Source: Mycolicibacterium malmesburyense
Lineage (GTDB): Bacteria > Actinomycetota > Actinomycetes > Mycobacteriales > Mycobacteriaceae
Direction of reading: 5' to 3'
Assembly: GCF_001050015.1 (NCBI RefSeq)
Contig: NZ_CVTB01000259.1
Coordinates: forward strand, 1 to 54,588
Length of the DNA: 54,588 bases
Both the position numbers and the translations under genes were made by a program. Positions 41,522 through 51,557 of this stretch are shown in pieces (the stretch's first letter is position 1; each line of letters begins with the position of its first letter). Under the pieces are notes generated by a model, which was not told the origin of the DNA, searched no databases, and worked only from the letters and a program-made list of their open reading frames with translations.

Positions 41522-42661
41522 TCACGGTCCCGGGCCCTGCTCATCACCGGCAGCCAGTGTTTCGTCCTCGGCCCGTTCATCGATCTGCTCGCTGACATAG
41601 CGCACGAGGACCGCCAGCATCGCGACCGTCGGCACGGCGAGGAATGCGCCGATGATCCCGAACAGCGCTCCGCCGGCGGTCACCGCGAGCAGGATCACCG
41701 CCGCGTGCAGCTTCATGACGCGGCTCTGCAGGAACGGCTGAAGCACGTTCCCTTCGATCTGCTGCACCGCGACAATGACGGCCAGCACCAGCAGCGCATT
41801 GACGAAACCGTTGGCCACCAACGCGATCAGCACCGCCAGTGCGCCGACGACGAACGCGCCGACGAACGGCACGAACGCCCCGATGAAAGTCAGCACCGCC
41901 AGGGCCGCGGCGAGGGGCACACCGAGGACGAGCAACCCCGCGCCGATGAAGACGGCGTCGATCAGGGCCACGCCCGCTTGAGCCCGGATGAAGCCGCCGA
42001 GGTTGTCCCACATGCGGCTGAGCACCGCCTCCAGATGCCGTCCCGCGCGGCGGCCACTGAGCCCGACCAGCCAGGGCAGGAACCTGCGGCCATCCTTGAG
42101 CACGAAGAACGACAGCACGACCGTCAGAATCAAGGTGACCAGGACACTGCCGACAGTGCTGACACCGCTGACGACGCCGGTCGCAATGGTGGAGGACGAC
42201 TCTCGCATCGCGTTGACCAGCGAACCGGCGAAGCGGTCCAGCTGCTCCTGCTGCAGGTTGATCGGGGGTCCGGCGATCCAGTCCTGCAGCCTGTCGATGC
42301 CCCCGGTGGCCTGGTTGGCCAGGGCGGGCATCTGGTTCAACAGCGGGGGGACGATCAGCGCAACCAGTCCCGACGTGATCGCCAGGAACAGCAAGAGGGT
42401 CGTCAGCGCGGCGGCGGCCGGCGGCATACCGACGCGGTCCATCAGGATGCGCGCCGGCGGCCACAGCACAGTGCAGAGGACGACGGCGAGCAGCACCGGC
42501 AGGAAGATCACCCAAAGTTTTGCGATGACCCAGCCCAGTACCACCGAACCCGCGGCGATCGCGACGACCACCAGCGACCACTTCGCCAGCCAGAGCGCGC
42601 CGGATCCGATCACGGCGCCGCGATCCCGCTTGGTCGCGGTGTTCGGATCGGGTTCGCTCAC
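41522..42661 (-). CDS. AI-2E family transporter
   Basis: A 379-residue protein of the AI-2E/PerM family. Two N-terminal helices (about 26-70) are followed by a third at 85-107, a soluble loop with LNQMPALANQ, and four or five more helices in the second half. The family motif region FIGAFVPFVGAFVVGALAVLIAL lies near 265-287 and VQQIEGNVLQPFLQSRVM near 300-317. Despite the name, members include Na+/H+ antiporters and transporters of unknown substrate. The GTG start at 42661 is the only good option. It is upstream of, and on the same strand as, the PKS operon, but 248 nt separate them. Confidence 0.9.
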   Translation of the reverse strand: MSEPDPNTATKRDRGAVIGSGALWLAKWSLVVVAIAAGSVVLGWVIAKLWVIFLPVLLAVVLCTVLWPPARILMDRVGMPPAAAALTTLLLFLAITSGLVALIVPPLLNQMPALANQATGGIDRLQDWIAGPPINLQQEQLDRFAGSLVNAMRESSSTIATGVVSGVSTVGSVLVTLILTVVLSFFVLKDGRRFLPWLVGLSGRRAGRHLEAVLSRMWDNLGGFIRAQAGVALIDAVFIGAGLLVLGVPLAAALAVLTFIGAFVPFVGAFVVGALAVLIALVANGFVNALLVLAVIVAVQQIEGNVLQPFLQSRVMKLHAAVILLAVTAGGALFGIIGAFLAVPTVAMLAVLVRYVSEQIDERAEDETLAAGDEQGPGP

Positions 42662-42729
42662 GCGCGTCTTCTACCCCGGGGCATCGCATCGAAACCGGGT
42701 CCCACCGCTGGTCGTGCGGCGTGGGTCAG

Positions 42730-43671
42730 TCAGCTTGCGGGGCACTCTGCGGCCCGGTTGTGTCGGCTCGGCGCCAGGATGCGACGCAGGAACGCGATCT
42801 GGTCGTTGACGACCCGATCATGCCAACGAGCGCCCGGGTAGACGTCGAAGTGATCGCACGGGTAGTGATGCACCGTCGCCCGCATCCGTGTCGCGGCCGC
42901 GGTGGCGGGTGCGGGAGGTGCGGTGCGGTCCTGATCGGCGATCTGCACCAGCGCCGGGCAGGCGACGCGTCTGGCGCTCGTGATCGGTCGATACCCGCCC
43001 ATGACCAGGACCAGCCGGGCGGCGAACTCGTTGCGCCAGCGGGGCCCGGCGATGCGGTACATCCCGTCCACGGCGCCCTCGGCGGTCAAGCCGGCCACCT
43101 CACCGGGTGCGCCCACGATCGGGATGAGTACCGGTGGGCGGCCGCGCAACGTCGCCGCGACGTCACGTGCGCCGTACGCCATCACGCGCAGGAGGTACCG
43201 GGGTCCGAGCGTCCGCAGCGATTGCGCCACCACGGGCAGACCATCGGTGGCGGGCGTCAGCGAGATGATCCCGGCCAGCTGCGGATCGCCGGCGGCGACT
43301 CGGATGACGTGCCCACCGGACAGTGACACCCCCCATGCGACGATGCGCTGCGGGTCCACCTGTGCGAGCCGCCGCGCGTGATCGATCACCGCGTGGTAGT
43401 CGGCAACCTGCCGCTTGAGCGACACGAGTTGCCGTGGCTGTCCGGAGGATTCGGCGAAGTGCCGGTAGTCGAATGTGATGACGTCGGCACCGGCCGCCGC
43501 CACCGCCTCGGCGAACGCGAACAACCCGCTGTCCTGGGTGGCGCCCAGCCCGTGTGCCATGACGACGCAGGGGGGCCCAGCCGGGCCGGTCAACGCGTCG
43601 GTCGTCGCGGAGAAGCGGTGTGCGGCGATCATGTCGCCGTCGACCGGAATCTCAATGCGGGCAGATGTCAT
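42730..43671 (-). CDS. Alpha/beta hydrolase (dienelactone hydrolase-like)
   Basis: A 313-residue hydrolase. The oxyanion motif is MAHGLGATQDSG (38-49), and the nucleophile is S116 in WGVSLSGGH. The acid is probably the aspartate in IADQDRTAPP near 260, and the histidine lies in CDHFDVYPG near 287. All parts of the triad are visible. No signal peptide, so cytosolic. Its ATG overlaps the TetR stop by 4 nt. With the FMO two genes up it could cleave the ester produced by a Baeyer-Villiger step. Confidence 0.86.
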   Translation of the reverse strand: MTSARIEIPVDGDMIAAHRFSATTDALTGPAGPPCVVMAHGLGATQDSGLFAFAEAVAAAGADVITFDYRHFAESSGQPRQLVSLKRQVADYHAVIDHARRLAQVDPQRIVAWGVSLSGGHVIRVAAGDPQLAGIISLTPATDGLPVVAQSLRTLGPRYLLRVMAYGARDVAATLRGRPPVLIPIVGAPGEVAGLTAEGAVDGMYRIAGPRWRNEFAARLVLVMGGYRPITSARRVACPALVQIADQDRTAPPAPATAAATRMRATVHHYPCDHFDVYPGARWHDRVVNDQIAFLRRILAPSRHNRAAECPAS

Positions 43672-44297
43672 GGCGTCTCCCCTCCGAACAGCGCCGTGTG
43701 CCAGACGTGGATGACCGCCGCGAGAAGCGGACGGGCGGCCTCGGGTCCGTCGTCGGAGCGGATGTGGCGATCGAGAACCCGTTCGTTCATCGAGATCAGC
43801 GTGTGGGCCAGGGCTTCTGGGTCGGGAATGTCGATGGTCGGCTGTGCGCCGATGAAATCGCTGACGAATTCCTCGTACCGCGCGAGCCACTGGTCCCAGA
43901 TCGCCCTCGCCTCGGGGTCGGAGTCGCGGGCGTCGAGCATCGCGCGAAACAGGGTTCGGTGGGCGTGCCAGGACTCGAATGTTCGGGTCATCGCGTCTGC
44001 CACGGACTTTCGCGGATCACCGCCGCCCGCGAGGAATCCCCCGATGGTGAACACGTCGTCGGCGAAGATGTCGGTGAGCAGCTCGGTGACGACCTCGTGT
44101 TTGCCCGCGAAGTAGAAGTAGAACGCCGGTCGCTTGAGGCCCGCCGCCTTCGCGACCTCGGCGACGCTGATGTCGGCCAACGAATGGCTCTGCAGTTGTT
44201 CCTCGAACGCCTCGAGGAGCCTCATCCTGCTCTCGTCGCCGCGCGGCTGTGGCCGGCGCGCGTTGCGTCGCGACGTCTGTGTCGACTCAGGCGGCAC
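43668..44297 (-). CDS. TetR-family transcriptional regulator
   Basis: A 209-residue repressor with an N-terminal HTH (LADISVAEVAKAAGLKRPAFYFYFAGKHEV, residues split over helices 2-4) and an EthR-like ligand-binding domain. I chose the GTG at 44297, which overlaps the FMO stop by 11 nt; longer in-frame sequence lies inside the FMO gene. Sandwiched between the FMO and hydrolase genes in one transcript, it most likely represses this operon. A palindrome over the FMO promoter at 45709-45720 is the candidate operator. Confidence 0.88.
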   Translation of the reverse strand: MPPESTQTSRRNARRPQPRGDESRMRLLEAFEEQLQSHSLADISVAEVAKAAGLKRPAFYFYFAGKHEVVTELLTDIFADDVFTIGGFLAGGGDPRKSVADAMTRTFESWHAHRTLFRAMLDARDSDPEARAIWDQWLARYEEFVSDFIGAQPTIDIPDPEALAHTLISMNERVLDRHIRSDDGPEAARPLLAAVIHVWHTALFGGETP

Positions 44298-45657
44298 CGG
44301 CCGCCTCGCGTGCCCGGCCCGCCAGCTGTACGGGTCCGAGTTTCTCGACGCGCTTGCGTCCCGCGGGCAATTCACGCTTGCGCATGTCACGTTCGTAATC
44401 CCAGTAGTCCACCTGCTGGGTGTGTCGCGGTTTGTCGGCGAAGTGGCCGACGTACTTGCGCTCGTCGGCGGCGATCACGCGCCACATCTCGGGTTCGGAC
44501 GGGGGCCGGTAAGTGCCGGCGAGATACGCGGCGACCAACCGGGCCTGGCACTCCACGAACGGGAACAGCGTGGGCACCGCCTGGGCGAATCCCATGAAGA
44601 GCAGGTCGTCGATGCCCGGTTTGAGGATCCGCTTGTACAGCGGCAGCCGGTTGTCGGAGGCCTCGATGAAGCTGCGGTCGAAGAACGGGAACGTGATGTT
44701 GTATCCCGTCGCGTAGATGATGACGTCGGCCTCCACGCTCGTGCCGTCGACGAACACCACCGAACGCCCGTCCAGGCGTTCGATATTCGGCTTCGCGGTC
44801 GCGTCGCCGGACCCCAACCGCATGAGCAGTTCGGCGGATTGGGTGGGGTGCGCCTCGAGGAACCGGTGGTTGGGTTTGGGTAGGCCGTAGTTCTCGGGGT
44901 CACCGAACATCAGCTTGGCGAACGGCTGCATCGCACGCCGCTGCCACGACAGCGGGATCACCGGCAGCGATCGCGCGACCTTGTCGGCGGTCTTACCGAA
45001 GATGTACTTGGGCACCACCCAAGCGCCGGAACGGGTCGACAGGTAAACGGTGTTGCGCCAGGACTTCTGGGACAACTCGGAGACCAGGTCGGCCGCCGAG
45101 TTGCCGATGCCGACAACGACGATGCGCTTGCCGCGAAGATCCAGCGGTTCGGTGGGGTCGATGTAGGAGTGGGCGTGGATGCTCTCTCCGGTGAACTCGC
45201 CCGGGAACTCCGGTGTGCGCGGGTCCCAGTGATGGCCGTTCGCGACCACGAGGACGTCGTAGCGCCGCGTCCGTCCGTCCGCGGTGTCGAGTTCCCAACC
45301 TCCGTGGGGCAGGCGCCGCGCGTGCTTCACCTCGTTCCGGAACTGAATGCGGTCCAGCAGGCCGAACGTTTCGGCGTAGTCGTCCAGGTACTCCTTGACC
45401 TGCGAGTGATGCGGGAAGTCGGGAAGGTCGGCGCGCATCGGGAAGTCGCGGAACGACAAGCACTCTCGCGAGGTGTCGATGTGCAAGGACCGATAGGCGC
45501 TGGAGTGGCCGTTCGGATTGCGGAACGCCCAGTTGCCGCCGATCCGGTCGGACGACTCGAAGCAGTCGTATTCGATGCCCGCGTCCGCGAGGTTTTTGCC
45601 CGTGGTCAGGCCGCTGATGCCCGCGCCGATGATCGCCGCAGTGGGTGATGAAGCCAT
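44287..45657 (-). CDS. Flavin-containing monooxygenase (FMO/Baeyer-Villiger-like)
   Basis: A 456-residue FMO. The FAD site is GAGISG at 11-16, the FMO fingerprint FTGESIHAHSY lies at 155-165 (FxGxxxHxxxY), and the NADPH site is VVVGIGNSAADL near 185-196. YATGYNITFPF matches the late ATG motif. The C-terminal 60 residues contain a DKPRHTQQVDYWDYERDM stretch common in mycobacterial members. The substrate may be a ketone, thioether or amine. It starts the FMO-TetR-hydrolase operon and is divergent from an SDR, consistent with a small inducible oxidation pathway. Confidence 0.92.
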   Translation of the reverse strand: MASSPTAAIIGAGISGLTTGKNLADAGIEYDCFESSDRIGGNWAFRNPNGHSSAYRSLHIDTSRECLSFRDFPMRADLPDFPHHSQVKEYLDDYAETFGLLDRIQFRNEVKHARRLPHGGWELDTADGRTRRYDVLVVANGHHWDPRTPEFPGEFTGESIHAHSYIDPTEPLDLRGKRIVVVGIGNSAADLVSELSQKSWRNTVYLSTRSGAWVVPKYIFGKTADKVARSLPVIPLSWQRRAMQPFAKLMFGDPENYGLPKPNHRFLEAHPTQSAELLMRLGSGDATAKPNIERLDGRSVVFVDGTSVEADVIIYATGYNITFPFFDRSFIEASDNRLPLYKRILKPGIDDLLFMGFAQAVPTLFPFVECQARLVAAYLAGTYRPPSEPEMWRVIAADERKYVGHFADKPRHTQQVDYWDYERDMRKRELPAGRKRVEKLGPVQLAGRAREAAGAA

Positions 45658-45708
45658 GTCGCCTTACCGTTTCTGTGAACTCCGTCACCGGCCAAGGTAC
45701 CAAAATTC

Positions 45709-45720
45709 TGACAACTGTCA
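45709..45720. promoter_or_regulatory. Palindrome over the FMO promoter, candidate TetR operator
   Basis: TGACA-AC-TGTCA lies 52 nt upstream of the FMO start, within the 168-nt divergent region. On the minus strand it overlaps TTGACA, which has TACCTT 16 nt later and so forms a plausible -35/-10 pair. Confidence 0.55.
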
Positions 45721-45825
45721 AAGATTCGGTCGGGTGATTGACCGGTGCATGGGTGGGTCGATTGGCACGTCGTGCGCCTCGGACGTCAGTAACGTCGCTG
45801 GGACGCCAGGAAGAGAGAGGTTTTC

Positions 45826-46695
<870 letters not shown>

Positions 46696-46724
46696 ACCCG
46701 CCCGTCCCGGCGTGGCTCCGTTGT

Positions 46725-46736
46725 TCACAACTGTCA
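46725..46736. promoter_or_regulatory. Second copy of the FMO-promoter palindrome
   Basis: TCACA-AC-TGTCA is the 45709-45720 palindrome with one arm mismatch; 10 consecutive bases (ACAACTGTCA) are identical. It lies 19 nt upstream of the DUF1906 start and may place that gene under the same TetR regulator. Confidence 0.4.
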
Positions 46737-46754
46737 CTTTGTTAACTTGCCCGC

Positions 46755-47564
46755 GTGCGCGAGACGCCGAGGGGCCCGATCGACCGGTGCTCGCGCCCGG
46801 TTTCCCGGCGTGAGGCGCTGCGCTATGCCGCGGGGGTGTCCGCGCTGGCCGGTCTCGGTGCCGCGGCGGCAAGCGCCGGCATCCCCACCGCCTCGGCCGC
46901 CGCCCCGACGCTCATCGACTTCGCCGCGCGCCAGATTCCGGCCCGGGACATCAAGGCCGCCGGCCACTCCGGGGTGATCAACTACGTCTCGACATCGCGG
47001 CCGGGTTCGAACTTCGGCGCCAAACCGATCACCCTGCCGTACGCCAAGTCACTGAACGCCGCCGGTCTGGTCATCGTCAGCAACTATCAGTACGGAAAGC
47101 CGGGCGGGACAGCGCCGTCGGACTTCACCCGCGGGTACGCCGGAGGCGTCGCCGACGCGCGCACCGCGTGGCACCTGCACACCGCGGCGGGCGGCGGCAA
47201 GAGCGCACCGATCTTCTTCAGCATCGACGACGACATCGACCGCAACGCATGGACCAACCTCGCGCTGCCGTGGTTTCGGGGAATCAACTCGGTGCTCGGT
47301 GTGCAACGCACGGGCATCTACGGCGGCATCAACGCCTGCCGGTGGGCGGCCGCCGACGGCGTCATCGGGCGGTCCGGTACGCCTGGTCGCGTGTGGGCGT
47401 GGCAGACCAGGTCCTGGTCGAAGGGCCAGATCTACCCGGCCGCGGTTCTCTACCAACGCATCATCGACACGGCCTCGAATCCGGGGCCGCTGGTCGGCGG
47501 CATCCGCGTCGACGTCAACGACGTCCTGGCCCAGGATTGCGGCCAGTGGAATCTGCATCCCTGA
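46755..47564 (+). CDS. Tat-exported DUF1906 (Rv2525c-like) glycoside-hydrolase-like protein
   Basis: A 269-residue protein with a twin-arginine signal (VSRREALRYAAGVSAL, then an Ala-rich hydrophobic core) and a mature DUF1906 domain from about residue 52. The domain has the TIM-barrel-like strands INYVSTSRPGSNFGAK, IFFSIDDDIDRN and GIYGGINACRWA. The homologue Rv2525c is a Tat-exported cell-wall-associated protein with a glycosidase-like fold. A partial copy of the FMO palindrome precedes the gene. Enzymatic activity is unproven in the family. Confidence 0.88.
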   Translation: MRETPRGPIDRCSRPVSRREALRYAAGVSALAGLGAAAASAGIPTASAAAPTLIDFAARQIPARDIKAAGHSGVINYVSTSRPGSNFGAKPITLPYAKSLNAAGLVIVSNYQYGKPGGTAPSDFTRGYAGGVADARTAWHLHTAAGGGKSAPIFFSIDDDIDRNAWTNLALPWFRGINSVLGVQRTGIYGGINACRWAAADGVIGRSGTPGRVWAWQTRSWSKGQIYPAAVLYQRIIDTASNPGPLVGGIRVDVNDVLAQDCGQWNLHP

Positions 47565-47601
47565 GCTGGTCTCGCGATCCTCAGCCAGAAGCGAAACACC
47601 C

Positions 47602-48990
47602 TCAGCCGGTGAAGGTTTCGCCCGACGTCGACTGATCGTGATGGGTGTAGGTCAAGGGGATCTGTCGGCCTGCGGCGATCTTGCTCAGCATGGCGATCCG
47701 CTCACGTGCCGCCGCGCCGGTTCTCTTCCGTTGTTCGCGAATCGGATTCGACCACGGTAGGCGGTCGGCCAGCATTGCCAGGCGGACGTTGACTCTGGTG
47801 ATGTTCTCGAAGATCCGTACTCGCCGCTCGAAGTCGTAGCCGAGCGGTTCGAAGAGCGAACCGGCGATCATGGCCTCGATCTGCCGGTATCCGAACACGA
47901 CGCCGGCCGGCGCCAGCGCAATGGTGGCGGTGATCTGGTTGGCGTAGCGCTTCACGAGCTTTCTGGCCCAGGAGGGCAGCGTCTCCGTCAGCGTGGCGAT
48001 GTGGGCGGGACCCGCGATCGCGTCAACGAGTTCGGCACGCCACGGCGACGGGTTGCCACCCCTGGCCAGGACATAGTTCAACGACTTGATCAGTTCGACA
48101 CCGTTCGGCGAGCGCAGCACTTCCGGAGCGCCCCAAAGCTGTCCTGAGAACGAGGAGTACTCGGCGAGATCCTCGAGCTGCTGCGCGGTGAGCTTGCGGC
48201 CGAACGCGTGATCGACGAGCCGGCCGAGCAGCATGCCGCTGCCGAACCCGAGCAGAGAGGTCACCGGAATGGGTTCGCCGAACTTGAGATAGACCTTGTC
48301 ACCCCACTTGCGCCGTAGCCCGCGGCTGGCCAGTGCGTGCATCAACCGGACCCGGACGACGTCCTGAAACGCCTCGGACTTCCGATCGAAGATGTCGGGC
48401 AGCGTGAATTGCGCGAAGACCCGCGCCGTTTCGATGAAGCGGCGCGGACCGTCGTCTGCGAACCGACCGGTGGCACCGGTGGCCGCCGAGATGTCGCCGG
48501 TCATCGCGGTCTCGTAGAACGCCCACCCCTGGATGATCGTGCTGGCCGATTTGGTGGCCGACATCGCGAGCATCCGGCCCCGTTCGGCGGAAACCAGATC
48601 GAATTGGCCGGATAAGCCGTCCAGGTGCTCGAAGAGGTCGACGAGTTCTTGCGGGGGGTCCTGCAACGATTCGATGCCCCGCGTGAGAGCCTGCTCGAAC
48701 AGCGCGCGGCCCTGTTCGTAACCGATGCGCTCGAACGCGTCGACCACGGCGCCCATGTACTCGTCGCCCTGCCAGAAGTAGTCGTCACGCCAGCGCGTGA
48801 GGTCGCTGGGTTCGACCTCCTTGTCGACGTCGATCCAGCCGCCGAACATGAACTCGCGCATGTGCCGCCACTGCGAGGCGAAGTGGTCGCGCCCCGGCGG
48901 GATCGGCCGCAGCGGTTTGTCCGGATGGACGCGGCGATTGAAATCGACATCGTCGAGCTCGATCGTCGGACGTTCCCCAGTCACCGTCAT
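47602..48990 (-). CDS. MpaB-type oxygenase (DUF2236)
   Basis: A 462-residue helical protein with the DUF2236/MpaB core. RFIETARVFAQFTLPDI is followed by RVRLMHALASRGLRRKWG, the arginine- and histidine-bearing helices that bind haem in the related rubber oxygenases. FSGQLWGAPEVL and a C-terminal helical pair follow. In mycobacteria these proteins are numerous and mostly uncharacterised. Oxygen-dependent cleavage or hydroxylation of a hydrophobic substrate is the family-level guess. No signal peptide. Confidence 0.84.
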   Translation of the reverse strand: MTVTGERPTIELDDVDFNRRVHPDKPLRPIPPGRDHFASQWRHMREFMFGGWIDVDKEVEPSDLTRWRDDYFWQGDEYMGAVVDAFERIGYEQGRALFEQALTRGIESLQDPPQELVDLFEHLDGLSGQFDLVSAERGRMLAMSATKSASTIIQGWAFYETAMTGDISAATGATGRFADDGPRRFIETARVFAQFTLPDIFDRKSEAFQDVVRVRLMHALASRGLRRKWGDKVYLKFGEPIPVTSLLGFGSGMLLGRLVDHAFGRKLTAQQLEDLAEYSSFSGQLWGAPEVLRSPNGVELIKSLNYVLARGGNPSPWRAELVDAIAGPAHIATLTETLPSWARKLVKRYANQITATIALAPAGVVFGYRQIEAMIAGSLFEPLGYDFERRVRIFENITRVNVRLAMLADRLPWSNPIREQRKRTGAAARERIAMLSKIAAGRQIPLTYTHHDQSTSGETFTG

Positions 48991-49084
48991 GCAGCCAACC
49001 CACTCTCCGTCATACAGGACACTGATTCCGACGGTAGGCTCAGTCAGCGCAGGAAGTAAACCGTGATTCTGCTTTCGTAGCCGG

Positions 49085-50233
49085 TCAGCGGCGGGGTGTC
49101 GTGGTCACGTGCACGTGGTCGTAGTGGCCGTAACCCGAACCCGCCGGACCGTCCGGGGTGTAGTAGGTGCCGCGCCAGATCACGTCCTGCAACCCGAAGC
49201 GGCTCGCATTGCTCAACATGAACGCCTTGATCTCGTCTCCGAGCGCGATGCCTTCGGGGCTCTCGGGGTCGGGGATCATCACATCGATCGCCAGGCCGCT
49301 CGGATGCCACGGCTTCGAGTCGGGCCGCACCCCGTCGATGTCGGAGATCTGGGGGAACCGCGCGCTGATGGCGCGGGCGGCGAGCACGGTGTTGGGCTGC
49401 AGCCCCGCCTCGGACGCGACGCCGACGGGCAGCGCTTCCGGGACGGCCATCAGGGCGGCCGCGGGCGGAGGGGCGACTTCGCCGGGGGGTTGGCCGGGCA
49501 TCGCGAGGACCGGCGGCGGCGCCGCGGGTGCTTCCGGCGGAGGCGGTGGCGCCGGCGCGGCCTGCGGCGGGGTGGCCGCCGCGTTGTCGACCACCGCCCG
49601 CTGACCGGGCGTCAGCACTGCGTACTGGGCCTCCGCGGCGGCGATCCGTTGTTGCAGATCTCGGAACTTCTTCTGCAGGTCCGCGCGCACAGCGGCCGAC
49701 TGCTCGGCCGCGGCCCGGGCCTCGGCGGCCGATTTCTCCGACGATTCGGCGGCGGTCTCCGCGTTCTTACGCGCGGCCTGGAAGGCTTTCATCTGCGCGG
49801 TGGTCTCGGTGGTGATCGCCCGCTGGATGGACAGCTGGTCGATCAGCTGCTGCGGGGAACCCGCGCTCAGCAACGCCGCCCACTGGCCGGTGCGCCCGCT
49901 GACGTACGTCATCGCCGCCACTTTGTCGGCGGCGGCTTGCCGGGCGGCCAGCTGGGTATTCGCGGCGTCGAGGGCCGCCAGGTCTTTACGATGGCGGTCT
50001 TCGGCCTGGGCCTGCGCGGCGGCCTTGCCCTCGGCGTCGCGTTGGGCCTGGGTGACGGCTTCGCGAGTCTGCACAGCCTGTCGCGACAACTCGTCGAGCC
50101 TGGCCAACGCGTCGGACGCCGGGTCGGCCGCGACCCCGCCGGCCAACGACACCGCCAAGGCCAGGACCGCTGCTGCGACGCCGCTTCCCGCTCGGGGAAG
50201 TACACGGCGCACCCGACCCATACGGACTGTCAC
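49085..50233 (-). CDS. Exported coiled-coil protein with an ARB-07466-like C-terminal domain
   Basis: A 382-residue secreted protein. A signal peptide (about 1-36, ending ADPAS) is followed by a long alanine-rich coiled coil (about 38-215, RipA/FtsX-binding-like, many Q, A, E and R). A proline-rich hinge spans 225-265. A globular end domain carries WHPSGLAIDVMIPDP and YGHYDHVHVTT, whose histidines and aspartate could hold a metal. This layout is shared with actinobacterial wall-associated proteins near peptidoglycan hydrolases. Enzymatic function is not established. Confidence 0.82.
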   Translation of the reverse strand: MTVRMGRVRRVLPRAGSGVAAAVLALAVSLAGGVAADPASDALARLDELSRQAVQTREAVTQAQRDAEGKAAAQAQAEDRHRKDLAALDAANTQLAARQAAADKVAAMTYVSGRTGQWAALLSAGSPQQLIDQLSIQRAITTETTAQMKAFQAARKNAETAAESSEKSAAEARAAAEQSAAVRADLQKKFRDLQQRIAAAEAQYAVLTPGQRAVVDNAAATPPQAAPAPPPPPEAPAAPPPVLAMPGQPPGEVAPPPAAALMAVPEALPVGVASEAGLQPNTVLAARAISARFPQISDIDGVRPDSKPWHPSGLAIDVMIPDPESPEGIALGDEIKAFMLSNASRFGLQDVIWRGTYYTPDGPAGSGYGHYDHVHVTTTPRR

Positions 50234-50309
50234 GATCCTTCGCAGTAGGGACCTGTCCCGGTCCGGCTACGTATGTCTCGGACAGGGTATGAAGTGTCGC
50301 CGACGATGT

Positions 50310-50974
50310 CTATTCGTCCGTTGTTCTTGATCGCTCTGCTAGCTCGCGAGCTGCGCGGATGGGCTCGAACAACGCGTCGTAGTCAGCGATCGCCCGCTCC
50401 GCGCGCGTCATCGACCGTCCGGCCCACTCGGTACGGAAGGACCCCGGTTCGATCGCGGTGACCCGGACACCGAACTGGGCGACCTCCTTGCGAAGGCTTT
50501 CCAGCATGCCCTCGACGGCGAACTTGCTCGCACAGTAGGCCGCCATGCCGGGAACCGCCGCCAGCCCGCCCATCGAGGTCACCGCCATGAGGTGTCCGGC
50601 GCGGCGGCGCCGCATGAACGGTAGGCGGCCTGCAGCGTGGCCACCACGCCGAAGACGTTGGTGGCGAACTGCGCTCGCCATTCCGACAGTGGCGTCTCTT
50701 CGAAGACGCCTTCGACGCCGTAATCGGCGTTGGCGATGACGGCGTCGAGAGGGCCGACGTTCGCTTCGATGTCCGCGATCGTCGCGAAGACGGCGGCATC
50801 GTCGGTCACGTCGAGCAGGCGCGCGTGCACACGACCGGGAGCGAGCGCTTCGAATGTCTCGGCGTCCTCGGGTCTGCGCACCGTGCCCACCACGCGATGG
50901 CCGGCCGCCAGAGCGCCGGCGGCGAAGGCTCGGCTTAGGCCGCTGCTGACACCGGTGATCAGGATCGTTTTCAT
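50310..50974 (-). pseudogene. SDR dehydrogenase broken by a one-base frameshift
   Basis: The first frame, from the ATG at 50974 (MKTILITGVSSGLSRAF, then DAVIANADYG), runs correctly to FGVVATLQAAY. The normal continuation LPFMRRRRAGHLMAVTSMGG, with the YCASKFAVEG catalytic pair and a proper C-terminus, continues in another frame to the stop at 50310. One missing C near 50623-50626 explains the shift. Both halves keep conserved residues, so the damage is recent or a sequencing error. AGAGGA precedes the ATG by 6 nt. The upstream DUF308 remnant is also broken. Confidence 0.82.
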
Positions 50975-50987
50975 CAGGGTCCTCTCC

Positions 50988-51298
50988 TCAGCCGACGCGG
51001 CGCCTGCGGGCGGCGGACACGGTCAGCCAGATCGCTGAGACCAGGAAGTAGAAGGCGCCGAACGCCGCATAGGGCGCGATGTCGGCGTCGCCGGGCCGGC
51101 GGCCTCCCCCAGAAACATCGCCCCGACGACGGCCGCCTGGGTGTCGCTGAGGATCATCGCCCATTGCGCGCCAACGTGTTTCCAGCGGCGCACGCCCGTC
51201 GCGAGTTGCAAGGGACCCGATAGCGTGGCCCAGACACCGAAGACGCCGAGCACCGCGTTCATGCTCACCGCGAGGCCGACGGCCACCGCGAGCGCCTT
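50988..51298 (-). pseudogene. Truncated and frameshifted DUF308-like membrane protein
   Basis: On the minus strand from about 51298 a hydrophobic sequence reads LAVSMNAVLGVFGVWATLSG, then QWAMILSDTQAAVVGAMFLGEA, as in DUF308 helix pairs. The frame then breaks near 51095 and the end (PYAAFGAFYFLVSAIWLTVS) continues in a second frame to the stop at 50988. The N-terminal half is missing. Its 5' edge meets the 5' edge of the opposite-strand EamA fragment. Confidence 0.6.
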
Positions 51299-51301
51299 CC
51301 G

Positions 51302-51535
51302 CGGCGGCTGGCACTGCCCGCGTGTGCCGTCGGAGCCGCCGGGCCGGGGGCCATCGTCCTGTATCTGCTTGCGACGCAGGACCAGCTCCTCGCGTTGGCC
51401 ACCGTGCTCGCCGCGCTGTACCCCGCGATCCCGGTCGTGCTGGCGATGGTCTTCCTCCACGAAAGGCTCGGCCGCGCACAGTCAGTCGGGCTGACGCTGC
51501 CCGGGTCCTCGATCGCGCTGATCTCCTTGGGCTGA
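51302..51535 (+). pseudogene. C-terminal fragment of an EamA/DMT-family transporter
   Basis: A 77-codon plus-strand frame with no start codon: RRLALPACAVGAAG, AIVLYLLATQDQLLALATVL, AALYPAIPVVLAMVFLHERLG, then QSVGLTLPGSSIALISLG and TGA. These are the last helices of an EamA domain, including the LYP and ER motifs. Roughly three quarters of the transporter is missing at the 5' side, right where the DUF308 remnant starts on the other strand. Confidence 0.65.
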
Positions 51536-51557
51536 CTGCGTTGCGGGCCCGTGCTTC

